A stretch of 64,000 bases of DNA from Trichoplusia ni (lineage: Eukaryota; Arthropoda; Insecta; Lepidoptera; Noctuidae). The position numbers and the translations under genes were made by a program. The notes under the pieces were generated by a model that did no database searches, had not been told where the DNA came from, and worked only from the letters and a program-made list of their open reading frames with translations. The stretch is from contig NC_039478.1 of the NCBI RefSeq assembly GCF_003590095.1, forward strand, positions 1,798,001 to 1,862,000, given 5' to 3'. How positions within the stretch are numbered: the first letter of the stretch is position 1; each line of letters begins with the position of its first letter. Shown here one piece after another: positions 24,421 to 37,820 of this stretch.

Positions 24421-27400
24421 ATATTCACACAAGTAATCACACACGCTGACATACTTTCTTCTCTTCCACATAGGTAAACAACTAAGTATAACGCTAGTTA
24501 CGTTCATCATCTATGTAAATGTTAGACGTTTAGTTGAACAATTTTTGGGACAGCCTGATGATGGATCTAGGTACAGACGCATAGGTGGTCCGGTGGGCAA
24601 ACAGCGGAATCTTAGTATTTGAGTTTTTACATTTGGGTACGGCACCTCAAAACCGAGTCCGATCGGTCATTAGTCAGTTACAAGGCCTAAAAGACTTATT
24701 ATCAGAGACGTTGATATAGGAAAATAGTTCATTGAAAGCATTTTCTGGGGTAAGGGCATTGCACGGATGAGGATCATGCTTCATGAAAGGAGTGGCAGGA
24801 AAAGAAGAAACCTGTACAAAATTGTTGCGTGTGATTTATCGATGTTATGATGAATTGTTTAACCTCAGCTATTCTATTCACAACACTAAATCCAAAAAGA
24901 TATTCACTGCACACGTACGAAAGAGTTACGAAAAACCCAGTAACTAGGTATGTTTGCCAATTGGAACTTAAGTGTATACTCAGTCCATTAGATTGAAGCT
25001 CAAAGCAATTCGTGATGCTAGCCCAGTTGAACAGCGTACTAAGGTAAATACATGGACTCCGGTCAGACGTTTAATTTAAAGTGATTCTGGCGTCAGTGCA
25101 TTGATTAGCAAAGGCACGTGTTGTACCGAAACTTGCAAATAAGTGATTGATCAACTATTAGCTTTGTATGGTACCTAGTTAGATCTTGATGCCCTTTTAG
25201 TGATATGCAAGCTTAACATGAGGAATAGTCAACAAAATATGGCGACTAATTATTAAAAAAAAAATATCAAGAGGATTTAGGTTTAGAAAAAGTTTGTTGT
25301 CAAAAAGTGTTTATAACGCATAACATATTTTTGCAGTAGTATAATAGCGATATGTTCCTGATGTTCGTCATTTTTCCTCTTCTATTTCTTACATTAGGAA
25401 TCTTTTTCAAGCAAGCTTTAAAAGAACCTGGCATTTATTATTCTTCTCTAATCACTAAAAATATTTGATAATTTTGGTCAATAGTTGTTAAAATTGGTCC
25501 TTACATAACGCCCAAAGCTTAAAGTTTTCAATCCTACCCCGTTGTAACATAATCCTACAGTCAAAACGCAGGATCAATGAAAATACTACAATTGATGTCC
25601 CATTTTGTAAGATACTATATTATCTAGGTATCTATATCTATTATCTATATTAGCTAGGTATTAATTACAATGGCGAAATTCATATCTGCCAATAATAGTA
25701 GCCCGGGGCGGGTCCGGCGCTCGTTTGTGACGCTGTGACATGTTCCGCTCCTACTGGTGCTCCCCTCGTTAAACTCCGTTTTAATGATACTTTTATGTTA
25801 ACTATTTGAATATTTTTTTCGGCTCGTGAACAAATGACTGTTGCATTAATAATCGCAGATGGGAAATAATATCTTGGCTGTATAGAGGGTTTCTTGAGTC
25901 ATGATGTTAAATGGAAAGGTATAGGAGAAAGAGACATGACGCGTAAAAAAAAATGGGTTAAGGGCAATAAAGAGATGGGAATAACTGAAACTATAAAATC
26001 CTGACTTTTTTGTGAAAATCAATTATGCGTTTTGGGAAATCGCCGTGTTGTTACGAATATGCTAAATATTTTTATTAATCAAAAAATTGCTTCACATATT
26101 AAATGTTGGGAATTTGTAAAAGGTTTCCAATAGCGTTCTGTTTCAGTTAAATATACTTGTTTACTGGTATACTGTCACCGGAGGCAAGGGATCTAGTTAA
26201 TCCTCAACCGAATTGTTAATTTAACTAACTATTTGCGTTCAATCTATTCATTAGTTAGTTCAAACCGACAGTAACTCGGTACACAAATATCAAATATAGA
26301 TTATAGATCTATTTGTCATCTGCTCAGTACAAAATTGATTTACTGGACCTAGTCTGTATAAAGACGATTTCAATAACCTTTATAGTAACAAAGTAATTAT
26401 AAAAACAGTGAAATACGCACTCGCGACGCTAAGAAGTCAAAAGCGAAATCCAAGAAAAAAAAATGCATAAAAATTGTCCACTCATTTTTCTGGCTTAAAT
26501 AACCTAACTCCGGTTTTTATTTGTCGTTTAATCCTTTGCAAAAAAATATGTCACCTTTTAAAATTAAAGTTATTTATAAAACTATTATGGTACTTTTCAT
26601 ATAGCCTGGTCACAGAAGAACAAGTTATAGAAGAACAGGCAGCTTTGGAACACGGTTCCATTTTACCCTTTGTGTAAGGGACCAAAAAATGTACAACCAA
26701 ATGTACACCTCTACATACCTACGTCAAATCCAATTCAATAACATCAAACTAATGGATTGAACCGCAAGTTTTGAGCTTTACATGAATATAAGACGGTTCT
26801 TCAGTTTGGACTCTTTTAAAATACCTTTTACAATAATATCTGAATTCTTTTAAAAGTGCTTTTATAATAATGTTTGAGTAATTTTGTCGTGTCTTGCTTT
26901 ATGGATATTACGAAGAAGGGGTTTTCACATGATTCTGATTTTTATGTTCCGGGTACGTTTTTGTGAGGGATCTAACAGAATTCGCATAACTGAAATCTAT
27001 TAGTTTTATCAATGGCTAGCTGCAACCCGCCGCGTTACGTCCGCAGAACTGTTTGTGTCGCCTAAAAGTTAATAGGTAACAAAACTATAAAATACTATCT
27101 TTGAGAAAAAATATTTCACGTCAGATCCAATCAATAGTTTTTGCTTGCAAGAGTAACAAATAAATGAAGAATAAAAATACCTACAAATATATATGCTTAA
27201 CAAAACATTGACACAACGCTTTACTCACCAGTATTGATCGGGATCGACCAAGTTCAATATTGACCATTAAATAAGTAGAGAACGCAAACTATATTTGCCA
27301 GCGTTGCAAAAATATGCATGCATTAGCAATTATACCAACGGGTATAATTTTCTCTTGATTGCCAATTGTTTCTCCCCTTAAAAGTTTCCTGCAAACTCGA

Positions 27401-28674
27401 CTAACGAACAATGAGGCCTCACTATTACCCAATTAGTGCGAGAAAGTAAGATAAAGCTACTTCAGGTTTGGGGAAGGCGTAGTTGTCTAGTTATCAAACT
27501 TTTACGTACGTTGGGTTACTTTCAGTAGGAATAATTCATTACCTAATATTGGCTACGTACAATTCCGATGGATGAAGTAGTTAAGTTTGTTTTTCACTGC
27601 AGGTTTTTTTTTAATTTTTGGCTGTTGTATTGTTTTTTTGTTTAATACAGCCTCTCTAATATTTTATGTTTGTGTGTATTAAGAGTAATTCGGAAAATAA
27701 AAGTCACATACCAGTAATACTAATATTTTTTTAATTAAGTGGCTGTGAATATGCGTAAAAACCTGCCAGAAGGTACATATATCAAAGTATCAAAATAAGA
27801 TAAAATGGGAAAAGGTGGAATTATAAAGATGAAGAAAAACAAATGACGATCCGTTTTCGGACATACGATGATTCATGTGACTTGTGGTATTCAAGAGACT
27901 CGTAATTGCGGCGACGATTGACGCTGTGACGTTGCGGTCAACGTCATCGCGGTAACCCATAGACAAGCACTGACATCAGCTTGTCAGCCAACCGCACATC
28001 TGTTTTGTGGCCAGATAAACCCCTTAATGAGGCTTTATTCAACGCGCAAGATATTATATACGTTAAGTCATACAGGCAATAAATTTTAACACTTTTAAAA
28101 ATAAAGTAGAGCGCAGACTTAGATACTTTTCTTTACGTTTCTAGAATAATTACACATTTTTACATCACTAGAACCTGTGGTTCGCGTTTTAAATCGTATT
28201 AGAATACAAAAAGATTAGGAAACTTCAAATGTATGACATTCCTCTTCGACAATGGATTATGACGTCATCAACATTAGCGCAAATATAATTTGTCTACAAC
28301 CCCGTAGCAAAAAAGCTTAAAAAAAACTTGGATACATATTTTTGTAGCAACAAAACGTATGTATTGTGTTTTAAAATAGACAATTCTAGTGACAAAGAGG
28401 TTTTGTTCTGAACATCAATAAAAATAGCAATAACCGGCCACATCGTAGCTACACGTTCTCCAGACAGTTACCACAGCCTAATCTGATTATTGCAAACTCG
28501 TCAACATGTACCTATAGCATCTTTCTATAGACTTATAGAGATACGTCTACTTATACGTGTAGAATGCTATGTTTACAATATACATATGTATTTAATGCCT
28601 GATACGATAAAATCATATTTTGTGACTGGCCTGTTGATCCATTGCTTCGTCCATAGCTACGAGTATATCTAAGT
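24421..28674. other. Presumed intron with small GC-rich islands and repeat scraps
   Basis: No coding exon is supported. A GC-rich patch at about 25698-25770 and a second at about 27905-28015, rich in GACG/CGTC words, could be regulatory. A fragment GGCTAGCTGCAACCCGCCGC at about 27013-27032 looks like the start of the TAGCTGTTGCCCGCG repeat class. The rest is AT-rich. Confidence 0.45.
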
Positions 28675-28689
28675 TATTCGGTTTGATTT

Positions 28690-28855
28690 TTATCCAAAAT
28701 ATATGTGTATCTGTCATGTTCGGTCTATGTGTGTATCTGCAATTTATTTGTAATTAGAAATGTATAAGTTTGTACAGATTTTGTCTAGTACAAAAATACA
28801 AGCTTTTCTCAGTTTGACACTAGATGGCGTTGTGTTTGTTGAGAAATATTAGATT
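28690..28855 (+). mobile_element. 5'-truncated SINE fragment ending ACTAGATGGCGTTGTG
   Basis: TATGTGTATCTGTCATGTTC begins the recognisable part. The end TACAAGCTTTTCTCAGTTTG followed by ACACTAGATGGCGTTGTG parallels the 3' end of the element at 22917-23125. No pol III boxes remain, so this is a 5'-truncated copy. Confidence 0.55.
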
Positions 28856-31800
28856 AATCTCATAGCTGTGTTTCTGCCTCTCCAAAATTTTAAGTCAGAA
28901 AAGTTTTTGTGAAGATTTATTTTGTCTCTTCGATGTAGAGTTCTGGCTCTATCACCTGACCCGGATTTAGGCAGTTAACATATCGCTCAAATGTTTAAAC
29001 TGACAATATAGTCTTGAGACCGTCAAAACAAAATAAGTTTTCTACTATACATATTATGTCCCAGTATCCATTATTACCTAGTCTAGGACTCAGCCTAAAT
29101 ATGAAAATATTTTTTTTCTAAATTGAATAACGGGATTTTTACTTATATTCAAATCGCATGCACATTACAGCCCGACTTGTTTCTTAAACAAATGCTTGAC
29201 CGGGAATCTCACGGCATTTACTTGATATTAAACAGTATTTGATTAACTGAATAGAAACAGACAACGCAATATAAATTTATAAAATCGGCGGCATGGACAA
29301 TTTCATTGAATTAACAAATAAGTCTGCATTTCACTGCACTTTTATATTCATTTCGATGAACCAATAGGCTTCCATTACTCACCGGCTTTGCCGCTACCAA
29401 TAAATGTTTAAAAATAAGTGCTGTTATTTATACTGTTCATTTTAAAACTCCGCTAACATCGGAATAGTGTACTGCTCATTATTTAGTGTATTAAAAAGTT
29501 CAGCGTTGGTAGATGTTTTGTTTTGGTTTTGCCAGAAATATACGGACCATTTTATATCTATTTTATTCCGACCGTACAATTTTTTTCAAGATACGAACTT
29601 GTTGCCTTGTAAAATGACAATATAAATCTCAAATTTGAATATTATTATGATGTTGTTGAAGGCATATGTAGTTTGATTATTATTACAAACTAATTCCATT
29701 GCTTGATTATTACCTTCATTCTACCCAGCTTAAAATATCTAAAACTCAAAATAGAAAAGCCACCTGTAACAAAATCGATACAAAACTAAATTCCGAACAA
29801 AAGCCACATTAAACAGTTCAGGAAGAGTACCAAAGTTGAGCAGGAATAGCAATACAAACAACTGACGATCACGAGGTATTTAAACCCGGTTGTGGCATAA
29901 AGCATCCATTTGTCCTTTGTCGTATTAGCACATTGGCCAGGGAAAGTTCGTCGGCAGCGCTCGGCTCACCGAAACGACGCGACACCCCGCGCACAACTTT
30001 TTGCAAGCAAAACTTCAACGTGGCGCAGAATTGAAGTGTTATTCATTCCGTTTGAGTCAATTCCAATTCAAATACGGGATGGTGTGGTTGTTCCCAAAGC
30101 GATGCCGCGATGCGAGGTGACGGCGCGCTTCCTTAATATTACAACGAGTCCTGTTTAACGTGCCGTACTTGTGAATATTTAACACATGTGGCGGTGTACG
30201 CTTTGATACCGCTTCGTAAACTCTCATTCAGTAATATTTAATTTTCATTTCGCTCTTGATTCGAGTTTGATATTTGAGTACAAACTTAGATCTGTAGTTT
30301 ATTAGTTAATGCGATTTAAACAATCAAACGCTAGTAGTCCGCCGATAGTTTTTAGGTAAAGGGAAGCATGTTGATGAATAATGTTAGTGATACCGAGTTG
30401 TTTGTAGTGGGGTGCGGTAACAGGGATTATTTCGTTCGTTGAACCGTGAAATATCAGCGTGCAGTGGGTTCGTGCAGAATGTCGGGCGATATTAAATTAC
30501 ATCTGTTAAATGAGGAGCGCTTGCTATAATGTTACACGTGTCTTATATGAAGGGTTACAATATATACGTGTATAAACGATGGTTCCAAGTACTTGTTGAA
30601 CGTTGTAAAAGTAGGTTATAAAATAAAATCTTAAAAATGTCAAGGCACTAGATTGTTGTATTTTATTGTTTCTTATTTGTTATAGTTATTAATGTAATAC
30701 TTAACTAAAGCTATGTAGGTTACCTCATTGTATTATAGAACATTACCGTTTTAAACTGTTCTCATTTTTAATTTGAGTTTTATTGCCAGGCATAAACCGT
30801 TTGCATAAAACCCTAAAATCTTACTAAATCCCTGAATACCACCTACATATACACGATACGAAATCCAATGAAAAACAATTCGTCTGGACGCACCAAACAG
30901 TTCGTAGGTACTCGTTAATTTGAGTCAAACGTGTGTAGGTAATCAATTTGGCGAAGCAAGGGAGCGTACTCGGCAAGGGTGGTTGTAAGGCCGTATGGCT
31001 ATATGGCTAAATATCCGCATGGCTACGGCCGCATGGCTGTATGCACTAATAACTATCCGGTGTCCAATTAGAGAAGGGTCCGTGTCCAGCGCATTCTCAC
31101 CTGAACAAAATACCTACAGAATGTTAACTACACGCTTTGAGCGTCTTTTGTCTTGTCTGAATGAAAGTGCTGACATGCCATTAAAATTTTTGCTGAGGTA
31201 ATACGTAACAAGCAGCGTAGCACATTTTTAGATTACATTTAAAATACAGAAAATTTCACTTGTATGTACAAAAACTCATATAGATAGTGTCTTTTCACTC
31301 ACCCTCTCCTCTAAAATAATATATTACAGAAAAATGCAAAACTTAAGATTTCCACATTTCTGCTACGACGCGTTAAGCTACGCCATGTCTACGAGAGCTA
31401 CGAACAACAACAAAAGAGGAAAACTCAAACTTCAACTCCTTGCCACTTCGCCACTTTTAAGAACTGTATATTTTCACCCATTCTTAGTATGAAATTTTGT
31501 TTTGTAAAAATGTGATGACAATGTAATGAGATGCAAAAAACATGTCTCTACCAGAACTGAAGTTTTATTAAGCTACGGATTACTACTGTTAAAACCACCA
31601 ATAATTCAAACCACCCGTCAAGAAAATCCTTCATTCGAAAATTCCTTGTATAGGAAACCGATTGCAAATATTTGATCGAGTAGACATACCTTAGATCGTG
31701 ACGGTACATGAATTTTCGAATGGGTTTGTTAAGCCTGAGGTACATTTGATATCGAGTGATGGAAACCCTTTGTTAGTCGGGCTCCGGTGGCCGGCGAGAC

Positions 31801-34284
31801 GGCCGACGGAATGTACATTTGTTTACAGGATTAGAGCATGTGTGTATGTACGTATGTATGTCTGTGTACGACGGCCCCCTTGCCTATAGACGCCATTTTG
31901 ATTGGACGAGTGCTCCAAAATAATTCCCTTCATTAAGGTGGCTTTCATGTCTGTCTGTTAACGATGTCTGACACGGACTTAGTCTGATACCCTTTGATGA
32001 AGTCGTTTTTACTTGTCTTCTTGTATTGTGTCTTGGGCTTAAAAATTGGTAATTTCAGGATTCCAATATTGAGAAATTTACTCTTTGGAAAACTCATTAA
32101 ACGGTTCAGTCTAAAGTGTTCTGTGTCTTAAAACTACTGAATATTCAGATTTTTAAATATTTTTAAAATAACTAGCCCAATAATCATACCATTTTACATC
32201 TCTGGGACTTCTAAGTTCTAGCATCCTGGTCTACTGGTGGTACAATGGAAAATAAAACCTACACACTTTTAAATACAGTCGAAATTCGCAATCGTCGTTC
32301 TGGCGAGAGTGGCTAATTAGGTGTTTTCCTCAAATATAAATATTATTAAATATATTTATTATTTACCTCAAATTAACACAGTCCGGTGAAGAAGCCACGT
32401 GGATTAATTACCAGATTAACATTTCACCTCAGTTTTGAGTTCGGCGGCGACGGTTATTTGCGGTTTGTTAGTTAATGAGCCGCCAATTATTTAATAAAGT
32501 TCTTTTAAAAATATCAATTCTTACTTTTAAAACATCTTTTTTGAATGCACTTCACAGTGTTGTAAAAAGTATTTACTTGTTGATGACACTTTTGACATAT
32601 ATATTTTTTTAAATCTAATTATGAACAAAAGATGGAATAGCTTTGCTTTAGTGACAAAGGAATTGAACACTGGAACCGGGCACAAAATCCTCCAAGAGCA
32701 AGCATTGCTCCTATTCATTAATTAATTATTTTGCCGTCGACAAAGCACTATTCTTAGCTCAAAACACGTGGAATAAGAGGATTTTCTCAGTCAGAAGGAT
32801 CCTAAATTGTCTTCCTATTAATTATTATTTGCTTTGTGACGGTGACCAGCACGGCGCCATGGTAAAAGGCACTTCTGATTTGTACCAAATTTGTGAGCGA
32901 CGAGTTTATTGAATTTCTCTTGTAGGATATTTCACGTAGATTAAAAAAAACAAGGAGAGTCCGAAAATTTTGAACTCGACACAAGAAACCAATATGCCAA
33001 ACAAGTCAAAGCGTATGCATCGATTCTTGTTTTATAAAACAAAAGACAATTTACAACACTCGAAAACGATTGCAGGCAAGAGACCGACCCTAAAACAAGC
33101 AACAAAATGACCCCCACTGGCCCAGGGCATATTGATACTTGCCGAAAGGGAGAAATTAAAAAATGCTTTACCCTTCACTCTGTCCACTGCCCGTCCCTTC
33201 AGAAAATGAAAACAAAAGCTACGGAATTTGATTACAGGAGTCGTTAGCCTGCCCAAAACGAAACGATATTAAAAATTAATAAGATGTAATTGAATGGAGC
33301 CCGTAATGACGTAAATAGGTGAAGGACATGTAGGTACATTGACAAGGAGATATTAAAGGCTATTTTCCAATGTGTCCTGGCAGGGTTAAAAGCAAGAGCC
33401 GCAGAGTAAGTGGAAGGACCGAGTCAAAGGGAATATGGCCTTTAGAGGCGATATTGTCCGCTGATCAAACACATTGTTTGAAGGAACCCAATCTGCGCGT
33501 ATTGAACCATGTTAAGTGAGTTGTAGTGTCCGAAGGATTGGCCCTTTAGGTCTGTTTTAGAGTGAATATTACCTTCTCATGTATCATAACATTTTGGAGA
33601 CATTATTATATCAAGTATTTTAAGGAATATCATGAATAAAAATTGCTACGATTGCAGTCATTCATAATTAGGAGTGATTTTTAATTATGAACACCAACAG
33701 TAGTAATACCGACTAACTATACTTGTAAATTGTTAATTAGCTTAATAATGTGTTAGGTGCAAAAATAACAACTTGTGTCCTATAAAAACAACTAAATATA
33801 ATAATCTTACTAGTTAACGAGTAATACATTTACTGTGACATGATTAAGGCCCAAGGGCCAAGACTAAGTTAAGATTAAAAATATAAACGTAAATGTAAGG
33901 GAATGGAATTCCTTATTGATAGGTCATGTGAAGACTAAGGCTTATCAGTTTTGTACATTTGAGTTTTTAATTTTTTAAAATACCTATAATTATATATTTT
34001 TAAAAAGTGTAAACTCGCTCCTAACTGTTGTTTATAGAGCTGATTATTAAAATGCTGTGCACTAAATCTGCTGAGCGTGAATCCAAGGTTATTGGGTGAC
34101 TAGCTGACTTATTACATAAGGCACGTATCTATCTATTTTAAACTCTTTCGTCTGTGTGCTATGGATACAGATAACATTATGATAACATAAATACTTAGAC
34201 CTTTGATTAGCCCTAGCTACCGCATTAGGTTAAGTAACCTGTAATGGTAGATTAGTGTGATAATTAAATAAATGATCAGAACAA
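28856..34284. other. AT-rich presumed intron, minor repeats only
   Basis: No gene is supported. A GC-richer stretch at about 29925-30165 has no coding motif. ATGGCT occurs four times at 30990-31045. TATG-type simple sequence lies at 31836-31870. A GCTACG-rich patch lies at 31361-31404, described among the findings. The remainder is AT-rich. Confidence 0.45.
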
Positions 34285-34310
34285 ACTGGGTTGAGGAGTC
34301 GTTCCAACTT

Positions 34311-35880
34311 TCAATCAATCAATCAATCAATCAGCCAATCATAGTCCACTGCTGGACATAGGCCTCTCCCAATTTACGCCACAACACCCGGTCCTCCGCC
34401 TTCCGCATCCAGTCCCCTCCAGCGACCTTTCTCAGGTCATCGGTCCACCTGGCGGGCGGGCGTCCTACCTTACGGTTGCCGATCCGCGGTCTCCATTCTA
34501 GGACTCGTCTGCTCCAACGGCTATCGGTCCTTCGACAGACATGGCCAGCCCATTGCCACTTCAGCAAGCTAATTCTACGAGCTATGTCGGTTACCTTGGT
34601 TCTTTGTCGGATGACCTCATTTCGAATTTTATCCTTCAAAGAGACTCCGAGCATAGCTCGCTCCATAGCCCGCTGTGCAACTTTAAATTTGTGGACTAGT
34701 CCAACCGTTAATGTCCACGTTTCGGCACCGTAAGTCATAACAGGTAGGACGCACTGGTTGTATGCTTTCGTCTTCAGGCATTGCGGTATAGGCGAAGAAA
34801 AGACTCGACGAAGTTTGCTAAACGCTGCCCAGCCCAACTGAATTCTCCGATCAATTTCCCGCTCGAAGTTGTTTCTACCAAGCTTAATGACCTGCCCTAG
34901 GTAGATATACTCTTGAACAACTTCGAGCAACGATCCTTCGACATATATCGGTCTCGGCCTGACATGTTCATTGAACATGATCTTGGTTTTATCCAAGTTC
35001 ATGCCAAGACCGACCAGTCGTGAAGCTTCATTTAGGCCATGCAGCATCTCGCTTAGCTGGTCCAGCGACTCTGCTACTATGACGATGTCATCGGCAAATC
35101 GAAGGTGCGAGATGTGCTCACCGTTCACATTTATACCCCGTCCAGTCCAATCCAGAGTTTTGAAGACATCCTCGAGCGCGTTGGTGAACAGCTTTGGGGA
35201 TATAACATCCCCCTGTCTCACCCCCCGACGCAGCTCGATCGGATTCGTCTTACGGTCATGGAGCTGGACAGTCATGGTGGCGGTGTCATATAAGCATCTC
35301 AGCACCTCGATGTAGCGCCAGTCAATACGACATCGTTGCAGGGCATCCAGAACCGCCCAAGTTTCGATGGAGTCGAAGGCTTTCTCGTAGTCCACAAAGG
35401 CCAAACACAGCGGCTGATTGTACTCTTTGGTTTTCTGCACAATCTGCCGAACAGTATGGATGTGGTCTACGGTGCTAAAGCCTTTTCGAAACCCAGCTTG
35501 TTCTGGTGGCTGGAACTCGTCGAGTCTTGTAGCGAGGCGGTTAGTGACTACTCTCGAGAACAACTTGTAAATGTGGCTCAGGAGTGAGATAGGTCTGTAA
35601 TTCTTCAGCAAGGTTTTGTCTCCTTTCTTGAAGAACAGAACCACCGCACTCCCACTCCACGCTTGTGGTGTTAAGCCTTGGTGAATGACGGAATTAAAGA
35701 GACTCGCTAGCTCTTTCAGGACTGTGGTCCCACCAGCCTTAAGGAGCTCGGTTGTAATTCCGTCATCACCCGGCGCCTTGTTGTTCTTTAGTTGTCTGAG
35801 AGCTGCCTCTACCTCACCCGGGTCGACATCCGGGATGTCCTCGGTGTAATGGCGCGTGAGTGGGGCTGATTCCAAACTTT
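34311..35880 (-). mobile_element. 5'-truncated RTE-type LINE with (TTGA)n tail
   Basis: The element lies on the minus strand. Its 3' end is five TCAA units at 34311-34330 on the plus strand, that is (TTGA)n, directly abutting the stop codon, so there is essentially no 3' UTR. That compactness and a simple tetranucleotide tail instead of poly(A) are typical of the RTE clade. Only the reverse transcriptase and C-terminal part remain. The apurinic-type endonuclease expected upstream is absent, which marks a 5' truncation at about 35878. TTCCAACTT (34302-34310) on one side and TTCCAAACTTT (35870-35880) on the other form a possible duplication with a one-base difference, which is weak support. AACTGGGTTGAGGAG beside the left end is a scrap of the SINE body sequence. 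Confidence 0.85.
34331..35875 (-). CDS. Reverse transcriptase of an RTE-like non-LTR retrotransposon (N-terminally truncated)
   Basis: An uninterrupted 514-codon frame encodes a non-LTR reverse transcriptase. Visible motifs, counted from the frame's left end, are KAPGDDGI (about 33-40), NYRPISLL (92-99), FVDYEKAFD with the first catalytic Asp (160-168), RRGVRQGDVISP (216-227), and FADD with the catalytic Asp pair (260-263). A C-terminal region follows with YGAETWTL, GHVCRR and GRPPARWTDD, typical of RTE-like elements. No RNase H is seen. The first codon of the open frame is TTG and an in-frame TAA lies two codons upstream, so this is not a true start. The endonuclease half is missing. A frame intact to its natural stop suggests a fairly recent insertion. 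The fragment cannot make a complete element, but its relatives probably mobilise the SINEs here, which share a GGCT...GAT-repeat 3' end. Confidence 0.88.
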   Translation of the reverse strand: MESAPLTRHYTEDIPDVDPGEVEAALRQLKNNKAPGDDGITTELLKAGGTTVLKELASLFNSVIHQGLTPQAWSGSAVVLFFKKGDKTLLKNYRPISLLSHIYKLFSRVVTNRLATRLDEFQPPEQAGFRKGFSTVDHIHTVRQIVQKTKEYNQPLCLAFVDYEKAFDSIETWAVLDALQRCRIDWRYIEVLRCLYDTATMTVQLHDRKTNPIELRRGVRQGDVISPKLFTNALEDVFKTLDWTGRGINVNGEHISHLRFADDIVIVAESLDQLSEMLHGLNEASRLVGLGMNLDKTKIMFNEHVRPRPIYVEGSLLEVVQEYIYLGQVIKLGRNNFEREIDRRIQLGWAAFSKLRRVFSSPIPQCLKTKAYNQCVLPVMTYGAETWTLTVGLVHKFKVAQRAMERAMLGVSLKDKIRNEVIRQRTKVTDIARRISLLKWQWAGHVCRRTDSRWSRRVLEWRPRIGNRKVGRPPARWTDDLRKVAGGDWMRKAEDRVLWRKLGEAYVQQWTMIG

Positions 35881-35883
35881 AAA

Positions 35884-36210
35884 ATAGACCATTTTTTTTC
35901 TTGGGTGGGTAATCATCCCTCATCAGTCATCAATGACTCCTTCCTCTATGAGTTGAGTGGAAGGGAGTCTCAGACTTCAACTGATGCCCACAAACATTCC
36001 TTCCTTTGCTTTTCGTGTACCGGGGCCACGGTAACCCTTTCGGACAATCCCGCTGACATAGCAGGCATCAGCTCTACTGAGCTCCACAGAAATAGACCTG
36101 AAGTTAAAATATCCGTTAAAATAATAAATGCCAGTCAGCTCTTAGTAGTGAAGAGAGCACTTTTACTTTTCTCATCTCCACGACGAAATAGGACACGAAA
36201 CAGATTTAAG
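35884..36210 (-). mobile_element. Poly(A) retroelement 3' fragment, GTCTGA(G/C)ACT family, copy 1
   Basis: On the minus strand the sequence runs through GCTGATGCCTGCTATGTCAG, CCGTGGCCCCGGTACACG, AAGTCTGAGACTCCC and GAGGGATGATTACCCACCC into a run of eight A (T at 35892-35899). The same order (AAGTCTGACACT, a GAGG/GGAGT segment, GATTTTCCC, then poly(A)) appears in the nested element at 37931-38089. This is a LINE 3' UTR or a SINE derived from one. It abuts the truncated 5' end of the RTE element, so the two insertions are adjacent. No coding sequence is seen. Confidence 0.6.
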
Positions 36211-37062
36211 TTCGCTGTCTCCAAGTTTTAATAAAATAAAATAAAGCATTTTCCTTTACTCGCGGCACACCGCCACTTTAATTTTGTACGAATGCTTCAA
36301 ACGTACTTAAGAGGAGTATTTTTACGTCAAGAGGATGGTTTCTTCAAATTCCATGCGACTAGAAATCTCGGGTGTACTGTTACTAAGAGAAGCTGTTGGT
36401 GCCTTGTTTTGCTTTCGTTTTAAATATCTATAGATGTTAATAGTATAAATAACTATTAAATTACGATATTCAGGAATAATTCGTGTTCATAGGTAGCTAT
36501 ATTGTGTCTAGAATGGACAGATGTTAATCATTTAATTATCTGGTATGTTTTATATGCGATAAAACTGGAACCAACTTTAGACTAGCTTAGGAAAACTTTT
36601 TCAGAAATAGATCGATGTAGAAGTAACTTAAGTGACATTTCGTATAATAACTTCAAGATCAAATAAAAAATAAAGGCCCTATTAATGTAAACTAAAATTG
36701 AATTTAAACCGCCGGCAGCAGAGCACAAGTCATGCATAAATTGGATAGTCAGTCAATTTATTGATGACAGCTGGACACGGTAGTAACAGATTTGATTGCG
36801 CTTGTGCGACGTAGAAATCTATGAGATGTGTGAATGCGACTTTACACGGTTACTGAACTGACAGCTGTTGCGATCCGTCCACACGAATTGTAACGGACAA
36901 GTATTATTAATTTTACTTCACTCTGACCGAAACTAAAATTGAAGGATGAATATTCAGTGACGTCATGTGCATAGAACACCAGTCTACATTTAAATGAAGA
37001 TTGATTCACTGTCAATTCTCAAATTTTACTAAACTATACTCGTAAATACAATACTTTTTTTA
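36211..37062. other. AT-rich presumed intron, nothing recognised
   Basis: It begins with a short TAAAATAAAATAAAG run (36231-36245). No gene or further repeat was recognised. Confidence 0.5.
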
Positions 37063-37268
37063 TAACCACTTCCGCACTTCGGTTATTTGCTTTCTTCGTT
37101 GTGTCGTGCAGGGTTTTACAAATATTCAAGTCCAAGCTCAGAGACTCAGAGATGGCATACCAAGGTCATAGGATACTTGTCCTACGCAGGGATTAAACCT
37201 GCTCCAGCAAATCCACTGCATGCATGGTACAGTGGGTTAGGTGTGACCTCAACCACTCGTCTATCCGT
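37063..37268 (-). mobile_element. tRNA-derived SINE, copy 2 (diverged)
   Basis: On the minus strand it opens with a box A-like segment GATAGACGAGTGGTTGAGGTC (37242-37264 on the plus strand), then box B-like AGGTTTAATCCCTGCG (37186-37200), then a body ending near CCGAAGTGCGGAAGTGG. The order and words match the copy at 23155-23367 with many substitutions. Box B is degraded, so the copy is probably silent. Confidence 0.65.
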
Positions 37269-37820
37269 GTTCATCATTACGCTTGATAAGTCACGAGACC
37301 TGAAGTTTTCACTTGGTTAGGAGCACTGATATTAATTAATAGAAATGTTACCAAGAAATTTTTATTAATAACTGTCTAAGCATGTTTCGTATACACTCCA
37401 AATGAAATTATTGAAACAGACAATTGGAGTGAAACTCAATGAAAGACACGAGAAAATGTTTTAGAAATTATTTTTCTCTAAACGTGACCTATATTGCGTT
37501 ACGAACACATTGCGGACAACCGCTACTCTTTAATTACATTACCAGGTAGCACGGGACACAAAATAAATAACTGTTTTCTTTTTAAGTAGAAGTAGATTAA
37601 ATATTATTTTTTAGTTCTTACTTCTTAGTAAATTGCTAGTCATTTTAATTAGTAATAGTATGAAAATGCATCTAAAATACATATTTCGCATGAGACCTTG
37701 GCGAACTTTTGACGCATATAGTCATCATACATATTAATTAATTAGGATAATATATTAATTTTGTCGTGACAATTACCACGCATTCGACAATGAAGTCAAA
37801 AACTAATTCGGAAATGTTTT

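Noticed and set aside
34285..34300. AACTGGGTTGAGGAG next to the LINE as evidence that the LINE split a SINE copy
   Set aside because: The rest of the SINE body is not found on the far side of the LINE, so only a 15-16 bp scrap is present.
34971..35315. Plus-strand frames inside the LINE
   Set aside because: They are antisense to the well-supported reverse-transcriptase frame and carry no motif.
35860..36231. 123-codon plus-strand frame
   Set aside because: It is antisense to a minus-strand retroelement fragment with a poly(A) tail and overlaps the end of the LINE frame, so it is a shadow of repeat sequence.
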